Below are positions 16,830-26,669 of a DNA stretch of 64,000 nt, one piece after another. A program made the translations under genes and the position numbers. The notes below the pieces were generated by a model, which worked only from the letters and a program-made list of their open reading frames with translations, did not search any database and had not been told where the DNA came from. Position 1 is the first letter of the stretch; every line of letters starts with the position of its first letter. The DNA lies in assembly GCF_006717145.1 (NCBI RefSeq), contig NZ_VFQF01000001.1:868001-932000 (forward strand), read 5' to 3'. Source of the stretch: Humibacillus xanthopallidus (GTDB lineage Bacteria > Actinomycetota > Actinomycetes > Actinomycetales > Dermatophilaceae).

Positions 16830-19800
16830 GCCTCCTCGACGAACTCCAGGCGCTCGACCTCTCCGCGATCGTCGAGGCCAAGGACTCCATCGCCGTCACG
16901 GTGAACGGCCAGGACCTGGTCGCACTCGTCGGAGACGGGGCCGCCATGTCGGTGCTCGGCGACCTGGGCGCCGTGATCCAGACGGCGGTCGACGGTTTCG
17001 AGCACCCGGAGTCGTTGGTCGAGCCCATCCTCACGGCGTTCACCGCGCTGCTGCGGGAGGTCGACGCCCAGATCCCGCTCGGCGACTACGTCGAGGCGAT
17101 CACCACGGCGGCTCGAGTCGTCGCAGACCTGATCGCCGTCGTGTCCGGCGATCCCAAGCGGATCGGTTTCGGCGGCAAGGACATCGGCGATGCGCTCGAG
17201 CGGGTCGGGGGTCAGTTCGGCGATCACGCCGCGGTCGTGAGTGGCCGACTTTCCCGCTTCCGCGCCTTGGTCCAGACGGTCGAGAAAGGGCTCCCGTCGG
17301 AGCCAGCGGCGCTGGTGGCGCCCTCGCTCGAGATCCTGCTGCCGTTCCCGACGGCGTCGATCGACGCGGTCGGCGAGTGGACGACGCAGTTGACGGCGCG
17401 CCTCGACGCGATCATCATCGACCCGAACCTGACCAACGGCCTCGTGCGCGCTCTCGGTGATGTGCGCGTCGCCGCAGACGCGGGCGATGCCCCCGCGCTG
17501 AGGCAGTCGCTCACGGCGCTCGCCGAGGTCCGCGCGAGCACAGTGCGCCAGCTCGCCGCCGCGCTCCGCTCCGTGGCCGGGGCGGTGTCGTCCATCCGTC
17601 TCGACGACGGCCTCCGGTTGATCGCCGACCTGCGCGGCACGCTGAGCGCGGCCGACGACACGGTCTTCGACCTGCTCGACTCGTGGCGGGCGATGATCGC
17701 CGGCGTCCGCGCCTCGGTCGAGAGGATCGACGCGGCCACCGCGATGACGGAGCTCGACAAGGTGCTCGACCTCGTCGAGTCGACTGCCAGCGACGTGATC
17801 CTGACCGGTATCGACGGCTCGGTGGAGGTGGTGAAGCAGTGGCTGCGGGACCTGCTCAGGGAGATCCCGATCCGCCAACTTCGGATGCAGGTGAGCACTG
17901 GGATCGCCCAGGCTGCCAAGGCGATCGCCGACGCAGACCTCGACGCACCGGCCGAGGCCGTCCGCGGCCTCCTGACGCAGGTCTCCTCAGCTCTCACCGA
18001 GGCCGATCCGGCGGCCCTCGTCCAGGTGGCCGTTACCGAGCTCGAGACCGTCGTCAGGAATGCCCTCGACGATCTCGACGACGCGATGGGCAGCATCACG
18101 GCGAGTATCGGCGAGGTCGCCGACGAAGCCCAGCAGGTGTTGCTGCGTGCCGTCGACGGGCTGCGCGAGTTCCGGGAGGTCGTCGACGAGATCACGGTGG
18201 CCATCGAGGACGCCGGTATCGCCGAGGCCGCCGCTCAGATCGCCGCCTCGCTCGACGAGCTCCAGCAGCAGGTCTCGGAGCTGGTGGCGAACGCGCCTAT
18301 GCCCGACGCCCTCCGTGACGCGGTCGAACAGCTCGTCGAGACGCTCGAGTCGATCGACCTCGATGCGGCGATCGGCGGTCCGCTGCGCGAGGTGGCGAGC
18401 CAGCTGCAGATCCCGGGGGAGATCGCGACGACGGTTCGGGACGGCCTCGCGGCCGTCGCCGACGCGATCCAGTCGCTCGTCCCGACCGACGTGGTCGCCG
18501 AGCTCGAGGCGATGATGGCCGGGGTGCTCGGCGAGATCGAGAAGCTCGACCTCAGCCAGCTCAACGGTTCGGTCACCGAGCTGCTGGACGGTGCGGCGAG
18601 CGTCTTCGACGCGGTGGACGTCGCGGAGCTAATCGCACCCGTGGCCGACGTGTTCGCCGAGATCGTCGCGCTGGTCGACCGAGTGCACCCTCGGATCATC
18701 CTGAGGCCGGCCATCGACTTGTATTCGCAGATCCTCGGCGCCATCCCGGTGCCGAGTCCGGAGGCGATCACGACACGCGCCGCGTCGGTCATGTCGCAGG
18801 CCGGCGAAGCCGTCGCTCGAACCGCTGTCGAGCCGGCACGACGAGCTGTCAGCGCCGACGCGACGACACCGCCTGCCGGCGAGTCACCGCGGGGCGGGCT
18901 GGGTCCAGCTCGTGAGGACCAACCGCCGGACCTACGTCCGGGCGACATCGTGCGGTTGATCGGCTTCCTGCCGGCGAAGCTTCGCGAGGCCCTGAGCCGG
19001 CTGGGCGCTGGACCGGCGGGTGAGGTGCTGGCCGCGATCTCGGGGGGGCTGTCGAGCGCCACGGAGGGCCTTCGCGACGTGCGCGACCGCGTGGTCTCGC
19101 TCGATCGGATGGTCGACCGGGCCCTCGAGGCTGCCTTGGCCCCGGTCGCCGTTTCGCAGGTCGAGGCCCAGCTGGCACTTCGAGGATCCGCCGCGGTCAC
19201 CGCCGGCGGGGTCGACGTGGACGTCTCGATGACGCTCGTGGCCTCGGCCGGGCCTGGCGCACTGCATGTCGAGCTCGAAGGCGAACGCGAGCTGGTCGAG
19301 CAGCGTTGCCGCCTGGCAGCGGTAGCGCTCTCAGGATCGGCGGCGCACGATCTCGACCTCGCTGTCGAGATGCTGGAGCAGGTGGTTCCTGCCGAAGTGC
19401 TCGCCGATGTCGACGCGCTCCTCGCGGCGCTGGACCCTGAGCCGATCGCCGCCGAGCTCGACGCGCTCTTCGCCTCGATCGTCGACGCGATGCCCGAGTT
19501 CCTGACGGCGGTCGAGTCTGAGCTGCCGGCACTCGAGGCGCGAGTTCGTCGACTGATCCACGAGTTCAGCCCCGGCACGCTCATGCAGCGCTACGTCGGG
19601 GTGCTCGACGTCGTGCGCGAGGAGATGTCACTGCTCGATCCGGGACGGCTTGCCGACGAGCTCGGCGCCGTCCACGCCGAGGTGAAGGCAGCGCTGCTCG
19701 CCTATGATCCCCTCGTCCTGGCGCGCGAGGTCGACGGTCTGGTGGCCCAGGTGGCCGCCGCGCTGCGCGGACTCGATCCGGCGGGCCTGATGCCGGATCT

Positions 19801-20080
19801 CACCGGCATCGAGACCCAGGTCGCACGAGTCGCTGACATCCTGCCGGTCAACGCTCTCGCGGGAGTGGGGACGCAGCTCACAGCCGTGGGAGACGAGCTG
19901 CGCGAGCTCGACGTGAGCGGGATGCTCGACGCGGTCAACTCGCTCGTCCCCGAGGTGGCCGAGGCCATCGCCTTGCTCATCGACGCGGTGCGCGACGAGA
20001 TCGTCGACGTCCTCGAGTCCATTCGATACGCGGAGTCCAACGGGTCGGTGTCGGTGTCTGTCTCGACGGAGGTGGCGTGA
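16826..20080 (+). CDS. 1084-aa helical protein (possible tape measure)
   Basis: An almost wholly helical Ala/Leu/Asp/Val-rich protein. Repeated patterns such as LDPEPIAAELDALFASIV, LDPGRLADELGAVHAEVK, YDPLVLAREVDGLVAQV and LDPAGLMPDLTGIETQVA occur in the last 250 residues, spaced ~30 residues apart. A Pro/Gly/Arg-rich linker near residues 680-715 (TPPAGESPRGGLGPAREDQ) separates two helical halves. Tape-measure proteins are long, helical and low in Cys/Trp, which fits; but they normally lie upstream of the hub genes, and this one lies far downstream next to the RHS giant. An alternative is a chaperone or scaffold for that protein. The gene overlaps both neighbours by start-stop codons. Confidence 0.5.
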   Translation: MSLLDELQALDLSAIVEAKDSIAVTVNGQDLVALVGDGAAMSVLGDLGAVIQTAVDGFEHPESLVEPILTAFTALLREVDAQIPLGDYVEAITTAARVVADLIAVVSGDPKRIGFGGKDIGDALERVGGQFGDHAAVVSGRLSRFRALVQTVEKGLPSEPAALVAPSLEILLPFPTASIDAVGEWTTQLTARLDAIIIDPNLTNGLVRALGDVRVAADAGDAPALRQSLTALAEVRASTVRQLAAALRSVAGAVSSIRLDDGLRLIADLRGTLSAADDTVFDLLDSWRAMIAGVRASVERIDAATAMTELDKVLDLVESTASDVILTGIDGSVEVVKQWLRDLLREIPIRQLRMQVSTGIAQAAKAIADADLDAPAEAVRGLLTQVSSALTEADPAALVQVAVTELETVVRNALDDLDDAMGSITASIGEVADEAQQVLLRAVDGLREFREVVDEITVAIEDAGIAEAAAQIAASLDELQQQVSELVANAPMPDALRDAVEQLVETLESIDLDAAIGGPLREVASQLQIPGEIATTVRDGLAAVADAIQSLVPTDVVAELEAMMAGVLGEIEKLDLSQLNGSVTELLDGAASVFDAVDVAELIAPVADVFAEIVALVDRVHPRIILRPAIDLYSQILGAIPVPSPEAITTRAASVMSQAGEAVARTAVEPARRAVSADATTPPAGESPRGGLGPAREDQPPDLRPGDIVRLIGFLPAKLREALSRLGAGPAGEVLAAISGGLSSATEGLRDVRDRVVSLDRMVDRALEAALAPVAVSQVEAQLALRGSAAVTAGGVDVDVSMTLVASAGPGALHVELEGERELVEQRCRLAAVALSGSAAHDLDLAVEMLEQVVPAEVLADVDALLAALDPEPIAAELDALFASIVDAMPEFLTAVESELPALEARVRRLIHEFSPGTLMQRYVGVLDVVREEMSLLDPGRLADELGAVHAEVKAALLAYDPLVLAREVDGLVAQVAAALRGLDPAGLMPDLTGIETQVARVADILPVNALAGVGTQLTAVGDELRELDVSGMLDAVNSLVPEVAEAIALLIDAVRDEIVDVLESIRYAESNGSVSVSVSTEVA

Positions 20081-23000
20081 TGGTGAATGCGGATACCGAG
20101 ATCCCGTGGGCCTCGATCTCTCGGTCCGGCCTCGACCCGGTCGTGGTGACCCGGTTGGTGGTCCCCGGCGCTGGCGTGCTCGAGTTCGAGCGCGAGCGGG
20201 CGACGGGTGCGCTCGTCGGTGTGTCGGGTGGCGGCCGTCAGTACCTCACCACCGACGCCGACGGCGTTCAGACCTGGCCGAGCGTGTGCACTGTTCTCGA
20301 GCGCGCCATGTCAGACGGGGTGGTCAGGCACATCACGACACCGCGTGAGTCGTGGACTGAACGGTACCGCTGGGCCCACCACCGACTGGTGGAGGTCGAC
20401 GGGGTCGAGATCCGCCGCGACGCCGTCGGTCGCGTCGTCGCCTGTGTTCCGACGGGCGTCGATCCCGCTCCACCGGATCACGCGTGGTTCTACAGCTACT
20501 CGGACCACGGGCTCGTCCACATCGACGGACCGCGTGGGAGTCGGTCGATGGTCGTCGACTCGCGGGGCCGCGTCCGGTCGGTCCACGAGGGTGGCGTGAG
20601 TACCGCAGTCGCGTATGGCGGTGTGGGCGACCGCCTCGCGGCCAGCCGGCCGCTCCATGACCATCTCGACGAGTGCGGCCGATGCTGGGCGACCCTAGAC
20701 GCGTCTGGCGCGGTCGACCACGTCTACATCTGGGATGGTGGCCGCTGCTTGGCCCGCATCGACGGCAGCGTGGGCTCGCCGCTGGGCGCGGTGTTCAGTC
20801 TTGACCCGTCCGCCACGCCGGTTCGTGTCGTGGAGCCGACGAGGACACTGCGGGTGCCGCGCGACGCATACGGCGAAGGACTACTCGGCCTCGTCGGCGT
20901 GCCCGGGCTCTTCGGCGGGCAGGTCCACGGCGGGCTCGTCCACCTTCCCGTGCGCCGCCTCGACCCGGTGACGGGCAGCTTCTGCGACCCTGACCCCTTT
21001 GACGGCGGCGAGTCGGACCCGCGGCGCGCCGGTGTGTACGAAGGGCCGATTCCTGCCGAGGCGGCGCCCCGATCCGCCTACGAGGTATGCCGCGGCGACC
21101 CGGTCGGTCGCGCCGACCCGACTGGCGGCATCTCGGCCGGTCTGGTCATCTCGGACCTGACGTGGTCGCTGCAGAACAACCTCTTGACGTTCTTCGGCAT
21201 CGACTGGACGGTCAACATGCTCATGAGCCTGATCCTGGCTCCGTTCAAGGGCCCGCTCGGTCTCGAGTATGACTTCTTCGACACGAGCGGCCTCGTCGCG
21301 AGCCCTCGTCACGGCGGGTTCGGGGTCCGACGTGACGGGTTCATCCCGGGCTTGATCACCAAGCTCAACCAGTCGCCGCGGGCCTTCACCACGCAGCACA
21401 TCGTGTGGGCGCCCGATGTGGAGTTCAGCGATCTCGACCGCGGCGAGGTCATCGACTGCGGAGGGTCCCCGGTCGAGTTCACGCACTATGGGTCGATTCT
21501 GTCGATCACTCCCTCGGGACGCCCGCGAAGAGTGCTGCAGTCGATGAGCCTCAGTGGTCGCGACTGGGTGTCCTCGAACGCAGCACCCGCCTGGACGCGC
21601 CATGGGGGAGTCGGCGTCGCGGTCGCACCCGGCACCCTCACGCCGTGGTTCCCGACCGGTGGGATTCACCTCGACGCCGCTTTCGACACGCGTCGAGACT
21701 TGAGCTGTGCGATCACTGAGCTCTGCCCGTACACAGTCGCGGCGGGCCACCTCGAGAGCCGGTCGTTCCTCACCGCCGCATCCGCGACCGGTCTCGTCGT
21801 CGGTGACCGCGTGCTCGTGTCCGACGGGACGCACCTTGCGATCGCCTCGCTCATCGGCATCGTCGCAGCGGCGTCGGCGCAGCGGCTCCAGCTGGACGTG
21901 GCGTTGGGTGGTCTGACGCAGGGCGGCATCACGGTCACCAAGATCTCCACCGCCCCCACGAGCGTCGAGTCGCGCAACAGCGGTCCGGTGGCGAACTCGA
22001 TCGACCTGCACGGCACGACCCAGACGCATGCCGTCAACGACCTTCTGCGCCTGACCTCCGGCACCAGCGTCACCGTCGCGCGAGTTGCGCGCACCGAGGC
22101 GCAGATACCCATCGACCGTCCGCTTCCGGCCGGTCTGGGCGGCCCTATCTTGCTGACGCTGGGTGCAGTGGGTGCGGCTGCTGTCACCGTCACCATGGCG
22201 GGCGCCAACATCGACTTCGGAGCGGGGACCCGGCCCACGCCAGGTACCGTCGGCCTCGTCAGCGGTGGCGGGACGGACGTCGCGGTCCGCGTCGAGTCCC
22301 ATAGCGGCGCAAGCCAAGTGGTGCTCGACAGAGCCCTGCCTGCCCCGGTGACCGGGGCGGCAACCATCACCTTCCGGCCCGTCAATGCCGGCACCGTGAT
22401 CGGGTCTCGCTCGGAGGGCGCGGAGGCAGCGGCGGTCATCACGTACGTGCCGACCCTTCCGGGTGCCGCGCCCGACGGGAGCGCGGGCACCCTCGTCGTG
22501 CGCTGCGACGCGGGCGCAGTGGCCCACGCGCGCATCGTCACTGGCGCGCCGCTGCACGACGTCGCGGTCATCGACCGGCCGATCGCGGGGTCGGCCCCGT
22601 TCACGACCGAGCGCTTCGCGATCACGGGGGCCTCGATCGGGTCCATCAGCCGTGCGGACGTGATGGCTCTCGTCCTGCCCGATCCGGCGCCGTTTTCCGC
22701 GGCACCGGCCGTCTTCCTCACCAAGGTGGCGGGCGCGACACCCGCGGCGCACAAGGCGCTCGTGACCGGCGACATCGTGCGTGGAATCCTCAAAGTGACG
22801 CCGTCGACCGCGGTCGTGGGCGGCTTCGAGCCGGGGCGGCCGTTGCTCGCCGGCAGTCGCGTCGCCGCGGTCCGGAAGGTCCGCCTCACCCCGACGTTCG
22901 ACCGGCCCATCGACCTGAGTGCCTCCGGGCTTCGCCTCGTCGGGCTGACCCCCATCGGTCACGCGTACCTCGCGAAGGCGACCGCCTCCTCCGAGGTGCT

Positions 23001-26000
23001 CGTCCAGCCCCAGATCGACATCGGCGGGGCCGCGATCGACGTGCCATTCCCTCGGTTCGTCGTCGGCGACCTTGTGAACGTGACCGACCGAACCGGCAGA
23101 GGCGACATGTGGCACCGCGTCTCAGGCGTGAGCGGGGGCCGGATCAGCTTGGTGGGCGGCCCCGCACTCGCCGCAGGTGATCTCATTCGGGTTAGCGCCG
23201 TTGCCACGAACGATCCGGGCACCGGTGGACCGTTCCTCGGGACCGGTGGCAGCCGCTCCGGCTCTGGCGCGACGACGACCGCGACCTTCGACGTCTGGTC
23301 CACCGACGCGTGCCCCCCGGGGCGCGCGTGCGGGATCGTCGACGGAACGGTGACGCATCCCGCGGTCGTGACGGGCGCCGCGCAGGAGGTCGAGGTCACG
23401 TTCAGCGAGACGTTCGACGCGCCGGGCGTGACGGTGTCGACGCTGACTCGAGAGGCAGACCGGTTCGTCGCGACCATTGCGCGTGATGGTGCAGCACTGC
23501 TGCTGGACGGAGCCGTCGACGACCTCGAGACCGGGGCGGACACGTCGATCGTGGCCGTTGCCTACACCGACGGTGGCACGGCTTCGGTCACCGGTTCGCT
23601 CGGGCCGGGTTCCTTCCTCGTGCCCGAGGGCGAGGACACCGAGGTCACGCGGATCCAGGGGCTGACCGACCACGAGCTCCAGCACACGATCCAGTACGCG
23701 CAGTGGGGCCCCTTGTGGTTCAACCTCTTTCCGATGCTGGCGATGGAGCTGCCGGGCATCCTCAACACTGACACCGAGCTGCCTGAGTACTCCCGTTTCC
23801 TGGATGCCACGGTCGCCACCGGTTCAGGCAGTCGGTGGAACCTCAAGATTCCCGACACGTCCGGCGTGGCGATCGGGGTCGGCGACGAGCTCCAGCTCGT
23901 GCAGGGGTCGCGCCGTCCACGCGTGAAGGTCGCCGCGATCAACGGCACGGTGTACGCGGTGACCGTCGTCGGCGGCGGCGCCTTGCCGACAGGTCAGGTG
24001 AGCGTGCGAAAGCAGCAGAGAGCGACAACGTTCGACCGCTGGTTCGCCGGCTTCCAGCTGGCCACGCACGGCGGCCTGCTCAACGTGGCCGCCGGGTCGA
24101 CGTGGGGTGGCATCTTCTGGCTGCTGGGCAAGGCGTTCTACGGGCTGGGCCGCGCGATTGCCGGGACTGGCGACTTGTATGCCGCGACAGTCCAGCCCGG
24201 AGGGGGAGCGCTGTCGCTGACCCGCGAGTCCGACACCACCTCCATCCGCACAGAGGGGCGGATCATCGTGCGCCACGGGGACAACACGGTCGTACGCTCG
24301 ATGACACGCTCCGGGACCATGATCACGCTGACCGAGAACGTGGCGTTCACCGGAGGTGTCCGGGTGGCAATGTACGACACGCACGATCCGGGCAACGTGT
24401 TCGACTGGTTCGACTACTTCCCGGCGACGGTCGATGCGGACAACCCGTTCGTGCTCACGGTCGAGCCGGCTGGTGACTCGACGCTCCAACTCAGCCCGGA
24501 GGACCGGATCACCGTGAAGTATCGAGGCACCAACTTCAACACTGATGTGCTTGCGGTCAATGGCACGACGGTCGAGCTGTTGGAGCCGATCGCGGTCGTC
24601 GACGGCGAGCGTTCCCTCCGCATCGCCCGGGTGGGGGCGAGCGACCCGCTCGGCAACGCCGACTCGACTGCGATGGTCGAGATGGGAATGGGGTGGATGA
24701 AGTGGATCTTCGACCCCTACGGCCAGATCGAGTACGCGGCGGCCCCGCGCGAGGAGTGGGCGCGCTGGCTGCTGCGAGTGATGCGCTGGCTGCTCGGCAC
24801 ACAGAATTTCAGTCTGTTGCCCTTGGGATACGTCTGGTGGTTCCGGCTGATCCCGCTCATCCAGAAGGAGCACACCGCGTTCATTGAGCAGCAGGCGTCT
24901 CAGGAGAGCGGTGACCTCTACACCCCCCTCGGCAGGGTCTACGGTCAACGTGAGCCGGACGGGTGGGGACGCCACAAGATGGTGGTAGGTGACGTGGCCA
25001 GGTACCGCTACTGGCCGCTTGATCGCAACGCGACGCTGGTTCAGGGCCCGCGTGTCTCGGGGATGACATCCGGGCCGGGTCGGCTCGATGCGACCTCACT
25101 GCCCGGTGACGCTCCAGCCAACCTCGCCTCGCAGCTGCGGACGCTGCCTAACCTCGACACCGGGGGCACCGACGCTGGTCCACCGAACGGGAATGCGCGC
25201 GTTGGTGGTAGCGATCCGGGCACGTACGTCGCCGAGCCGTTCACCGTTCGCGATGTGGACCCGCGGGTGGTGCCCGGCAACGACCGCCTGGGCTTCGAGA
25301 CGTCGCTCCTCGGCTGCGTTCCGGTCGGCTCCCGCGTACAGCGGATGCTCAGCGCCTACGTGGCGTTCACGCGCCTCGGCAGTCACCGGCTCACGACCGA
25401 CAACCGCATCGACGGTGCCGACCTGGCCCTCGAGGCGTTCACGCTCGGAAAGCAGAACGTCTTCGCCGGCGGACAGACGCTCTTCTACGACATCACCGTC
25501 ACTGACGTGACGATGACGGTGGCGGGCGAGGCCGTCACCACCGGGAAGCGGGTGACGATGGTCCCGTTCCAGCGGGCCCAGGTCGCAACCACGCCGCATG
25601 GGTCACGGTCGTACTCGCTCGCCGTCCCCGACCCGGCGGGCTCGGTGCTCCGCGTGGAGGGCACCGACCGTTTGGTCGCGCGCAGCCTTACGGCACCGGT
25701 CCCCGTAGAGGTGAGCCGCGTGTACACCTGCACGAGCGGGTCCTACCCGCCCGGGGGACTGGCTCTGGCCGGCATGCACCTCTCGCGCGACGTCCACATC
25801 CCCGTGCGCCGCTTCACCGTGGAGGTCGTGCCGACTTTGCCGCTGCGCGCGACGGCGGACGCCGCAGCCGCGGCCATCGCGTCGCTCGCGCGGGACGCCG
25901 ATGGCTTCGTTCTCGTGCCGGCGCCGATCGTGACGCCGCTGGCGGTCACGAGCGTCGGGGGCGCTTCGCCGGTCGCGGGCGCGCCCGACCCCGTCAGCTC

Positions 26001-26160
26001 GTTCGAAGCCCCGGACGCGGCGACATTCCTCGGCGTCGGCGGGGTTGCTTTCCGAGTTCGGTTCACCACGGGATCGCCGATCGGCCTGGTCGTGATGACC
26101 GTTCGGGTCGGCACAGGTGGTGCCTCGGAAGAGCTGACCTGCACATTCAATCTCACCTGA
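20080..26160 (+). CDS. Giant RHS-core protein with HELQH metallopeptidase-like motif
   Basis: The ATG at 20080 (or GTG at 20077) follows GGAGG. Residues ~145-350 of 2026 carry YD/RHS strands (WFYSYSDHGLVHIDGPRG, YIWDGGRCLARID) and an RHS-core end: RRLDPVTGSFCDPDPF, then YEVCRGDPVGRADPTG with DPTG at 346-349. RHS cores form shells that enclose a C-terminal toxin. Here ~1680 residues follow instead of the usual 100-300. They contain a hydrophobic segment (~370-400), beta-rich repeats, HELQHTIQ at 1198-1205 (an HExxH zinc-protease-like motif, with WGPLW after it), and hydrophobic stretches near 1215-1230, 1325-1365 and 1535-1590. A payload or membrane-active effector is likely; a third zinc ligand is not identified. 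Confidence 0.7.
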   Translation: MVNADTEIPWASISRSGLDPVVVTRLVVPGAGVLEFERERATGALVGVSGGGRQYLTTDADGVQTWPSVCTVLERAMSDGVVRHITTPRESWTERYRWAHHRLVEVDGVEIRRDAVGRVVACVPTGVDPAPPDHAWFYSYSDHGLVHIDGPRGSRSMVVDSRGRVRSVHEGGVSTAVAYGGVGDRLAASRPLHDHLDECGRCWATLDASGAVDHVYIWDGGRCLARIDGSVGSPLGAVFSLDPSATPVRVVEPTRTLRVPRDAYGEGLLGLVGVPGLFGGQVHGGLVHLPVRRLDPVTGSFCDPDPFDGGESDPRRAGVYEGPIPAEAAPRSAYEVCRGDPVGRADPTGGISAGLVISDLTWSLQNNLLTFFGIDWTVNMLMSLILAPFKGPLGLEYDFFDTSGLVASPRHGGFGVRRDGFIPGLITKLNQSPRAFTTQHIVWAPDVEFSDLDRGEVIDCGGSPVEFTHYGSILSITPSGRPRRVLQSMSLSGRDWVSSNAAPAWTRHGGVGVAVAPGTLTPWFPTGGIHLDAAFDTRRDLSCAITELCPYTVAAGHLESRSFLTAASATGLVVGDRVLVSDGTHLAIASLIGIVAAASAQRLQLDVALGGLTQGGITVTKISTAPTSVESRNSGPVANSIDLHGTTQTHAVNDLLRLTSGTSVTVARVARTEAQIPIDRPLPAGLGGPILLTLGAVGAAAVTVTMAGANIDFGAGTRPTPGTVGLVSGGGTDVAVRVESHSGASQVVLDRALPAPVTGAATITFRPVNAGTVIGSRSEGAEAAAVITYVPTLPGAAPDGSAGTLVVRCDAGAVAHARIVTGAPLHDVAVIDRPIAGSAPFTTERFAITGASIGSISRADVMALVLPDPAPFSAAPAVFLTKVAGATPAAHKALVTGDIVRGILKVTPSTAVVGGFEPGRPLLAGSRVAAVRKVRLTPTFDRPIDLSASGLRLVGLTPIGHAYLAKATASSEVLVQPQIDIGGAAIDVPFPRFVVGDLVNVTDRTGRGDMWHRVSGVSGGRISLVGGPALAAGDLIRVSAVATNDPGTGGPFLGTGGSRSGSGATTTATFDVWSTDACPPGRACGIVDGTVTHPAVVTGAAQEVEVTFSETFDAPGVTVSTLTREADRFVATIARDGAALLLDGAVDDLETGADTSIVAVAYTDGGTASVTGSLGPGSFLVPEGEDTEVTRIQGLTDHELQHTIQYAQWGPLWFNLFPMLAMELPGILNTDTELPEYSRFLDATVATGSGSRWNLKIPDTSGVAIGVGDELQLVQGSRRPRVKVAAINGTVYAVTVVGGGALPTGQVSVRKQQRATTFDRWFAGFQLATHGGLLNVAAGSTWGGIFWLLGKAFYGLGRAIAGTGDLYAATVQPGGGALSLTRESDTTSIRTEGRIIVRHGDNTVVRSMTRSGTMITLTENVAFTGGVRVAMYDTHDPGNVFDWFDYFPATVDADNPFVLTVEPAGDSTLQLSPEDRITVKYRGTNFNTDVLAVNGTTVELLEPIAVVDGERSLRIARVGASDPLGNADSTAMVEMGMGWMKWIFDPYGQIEYAAAPREEWARWLLRVMRWLLGTQNFSLLPLGYVWWFRLIPLIQKEHTAFIEQQASQESGDLYTPLGRVYGQREPDGWGRHKMVVGDVARYRYWPLDRNATLVQGPRVSGMTSGPGRLDATSLPGDAPANLASQLRTLPNLDTGGTDAGPPNGNARVGGSDPGTYVAEPFTVRDVDPRVVPGNDRLGFETSLLGCVPVGSRVQRMLSAYVAFTRLGSHRLTTDNRIDGADLALEAFTLGKQNVFAGGQTLFYDITVTDVTMTVAGEAVTTGKRVTMVPFQRAQVATTPHGSRSYSLAVPDPAGSVLRVEGTDRLVARSLTAPVPVEVSRVYTCTSGSYPPGGLALAGMHLSRDVHIPVRRFTVEVVPTLPLRATADAAAAAIASLARDADGFVLVPAPIVTPLAVTSVGGASPVAGAPDPVSSFEAPDAATFLGVGGVAFRVRFTTGSPIGLVVMTVRVGTGGASEELTCTFNLT

Positions 26161-26179
26161 AATCGGAGGACCCACGTCA

Positions 26180-26467
26180 TTGATCAATGTCCGCGAATCC
26201 GCGCCGATAACCGGCGACGACTGGACGCAGGCCTTCGTCGACGCGATCGCCAAAGCCGAGCAGCTCGGTCTCGCGGGGGTCGTGGTCCCCTCCGACCCTG
26301 CCCTCTACACGGTTAGACGGCCCACGGCCGGGCAGACCCCGAGCATCGACCTGCGGGGACTTCACGGCCTCGCCCTGTTCGGCGAGGGCGCCCGGAGCGT
26401 CATCTCGATGATCGGCCCGGGCGCGTGGCGCTTGATCCACATCGGTGGCGAAGCCACCGCTTCGTGA
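26180..26467 (+). CDS. Truncated beta-helix (tailspike-like) protein
   Basis: A TTG start with GGAGGA ~10 bases upstream gives a 95-aa product. DWTQAFVDAIAKAEQLGLAG, VVVPSDPALYTVRRP and IDLRGLHGLALFGEGARSVI match the first coils of right-handed beta-helix (pectate-lyase-like) tailspikes, which normally continue for 300 residues or more. The frame stops at HIGGEATAS. Family members would here go on to further coils, so the gene looks truncated by a rearrangement at about 26460. It could have been a surface polysaccharide-binding spike of the particle. Confidence 0.6.
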   Translation: MINVRESAPITGDDWTQAFVDAIAKAEQLGLAGVVVPSDPALYTVRRPTAGQTPSIDLRGLHGLALFGEGARSVISMIGPGAWRLIHIGGEATAS

Positions 26468-26669
26468 ACATGGTCAGATCAGGTCAGGCGAAGGTAGCGT
26501 CGGGCACGTGAAGGTCTTTCGGATCGGTGGTGTGAGAACTTCCATCTTCGGAGGACCTCGAGGCCTACCCAGCGACCGACGCGCCGCCTGCTCCCACACC
26601 CTCATCTGTGATGAGCCCTCAGCCCATCGGTGGCTCGAGGCCTAGGCACGAAGAGCCCCTTCATGCCTC
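26468..26669. other. Short gap between convergent tail and CHAT operons
   Basis: About 200 bases between the broken beta-helix gene and the CHAT gene, which runs the other way. GGCACGAAGAGCCCC at 26646-26660 reads on the minus strand as GGGGCTCTTCGTGCC, like an ISL3-type terminal repeat. An old IS end here would explain the truncated spike gene. No gene is supported. Confidence 0.35.

Noticed and set aside
1514-26467. Tail operon as a prophage
   Set aside because: No capsid, portal, terminase, integrase next to it, holin or endolysin gene; all neighbours are tail or baseplate-like, so a tail-only particle is more likely.
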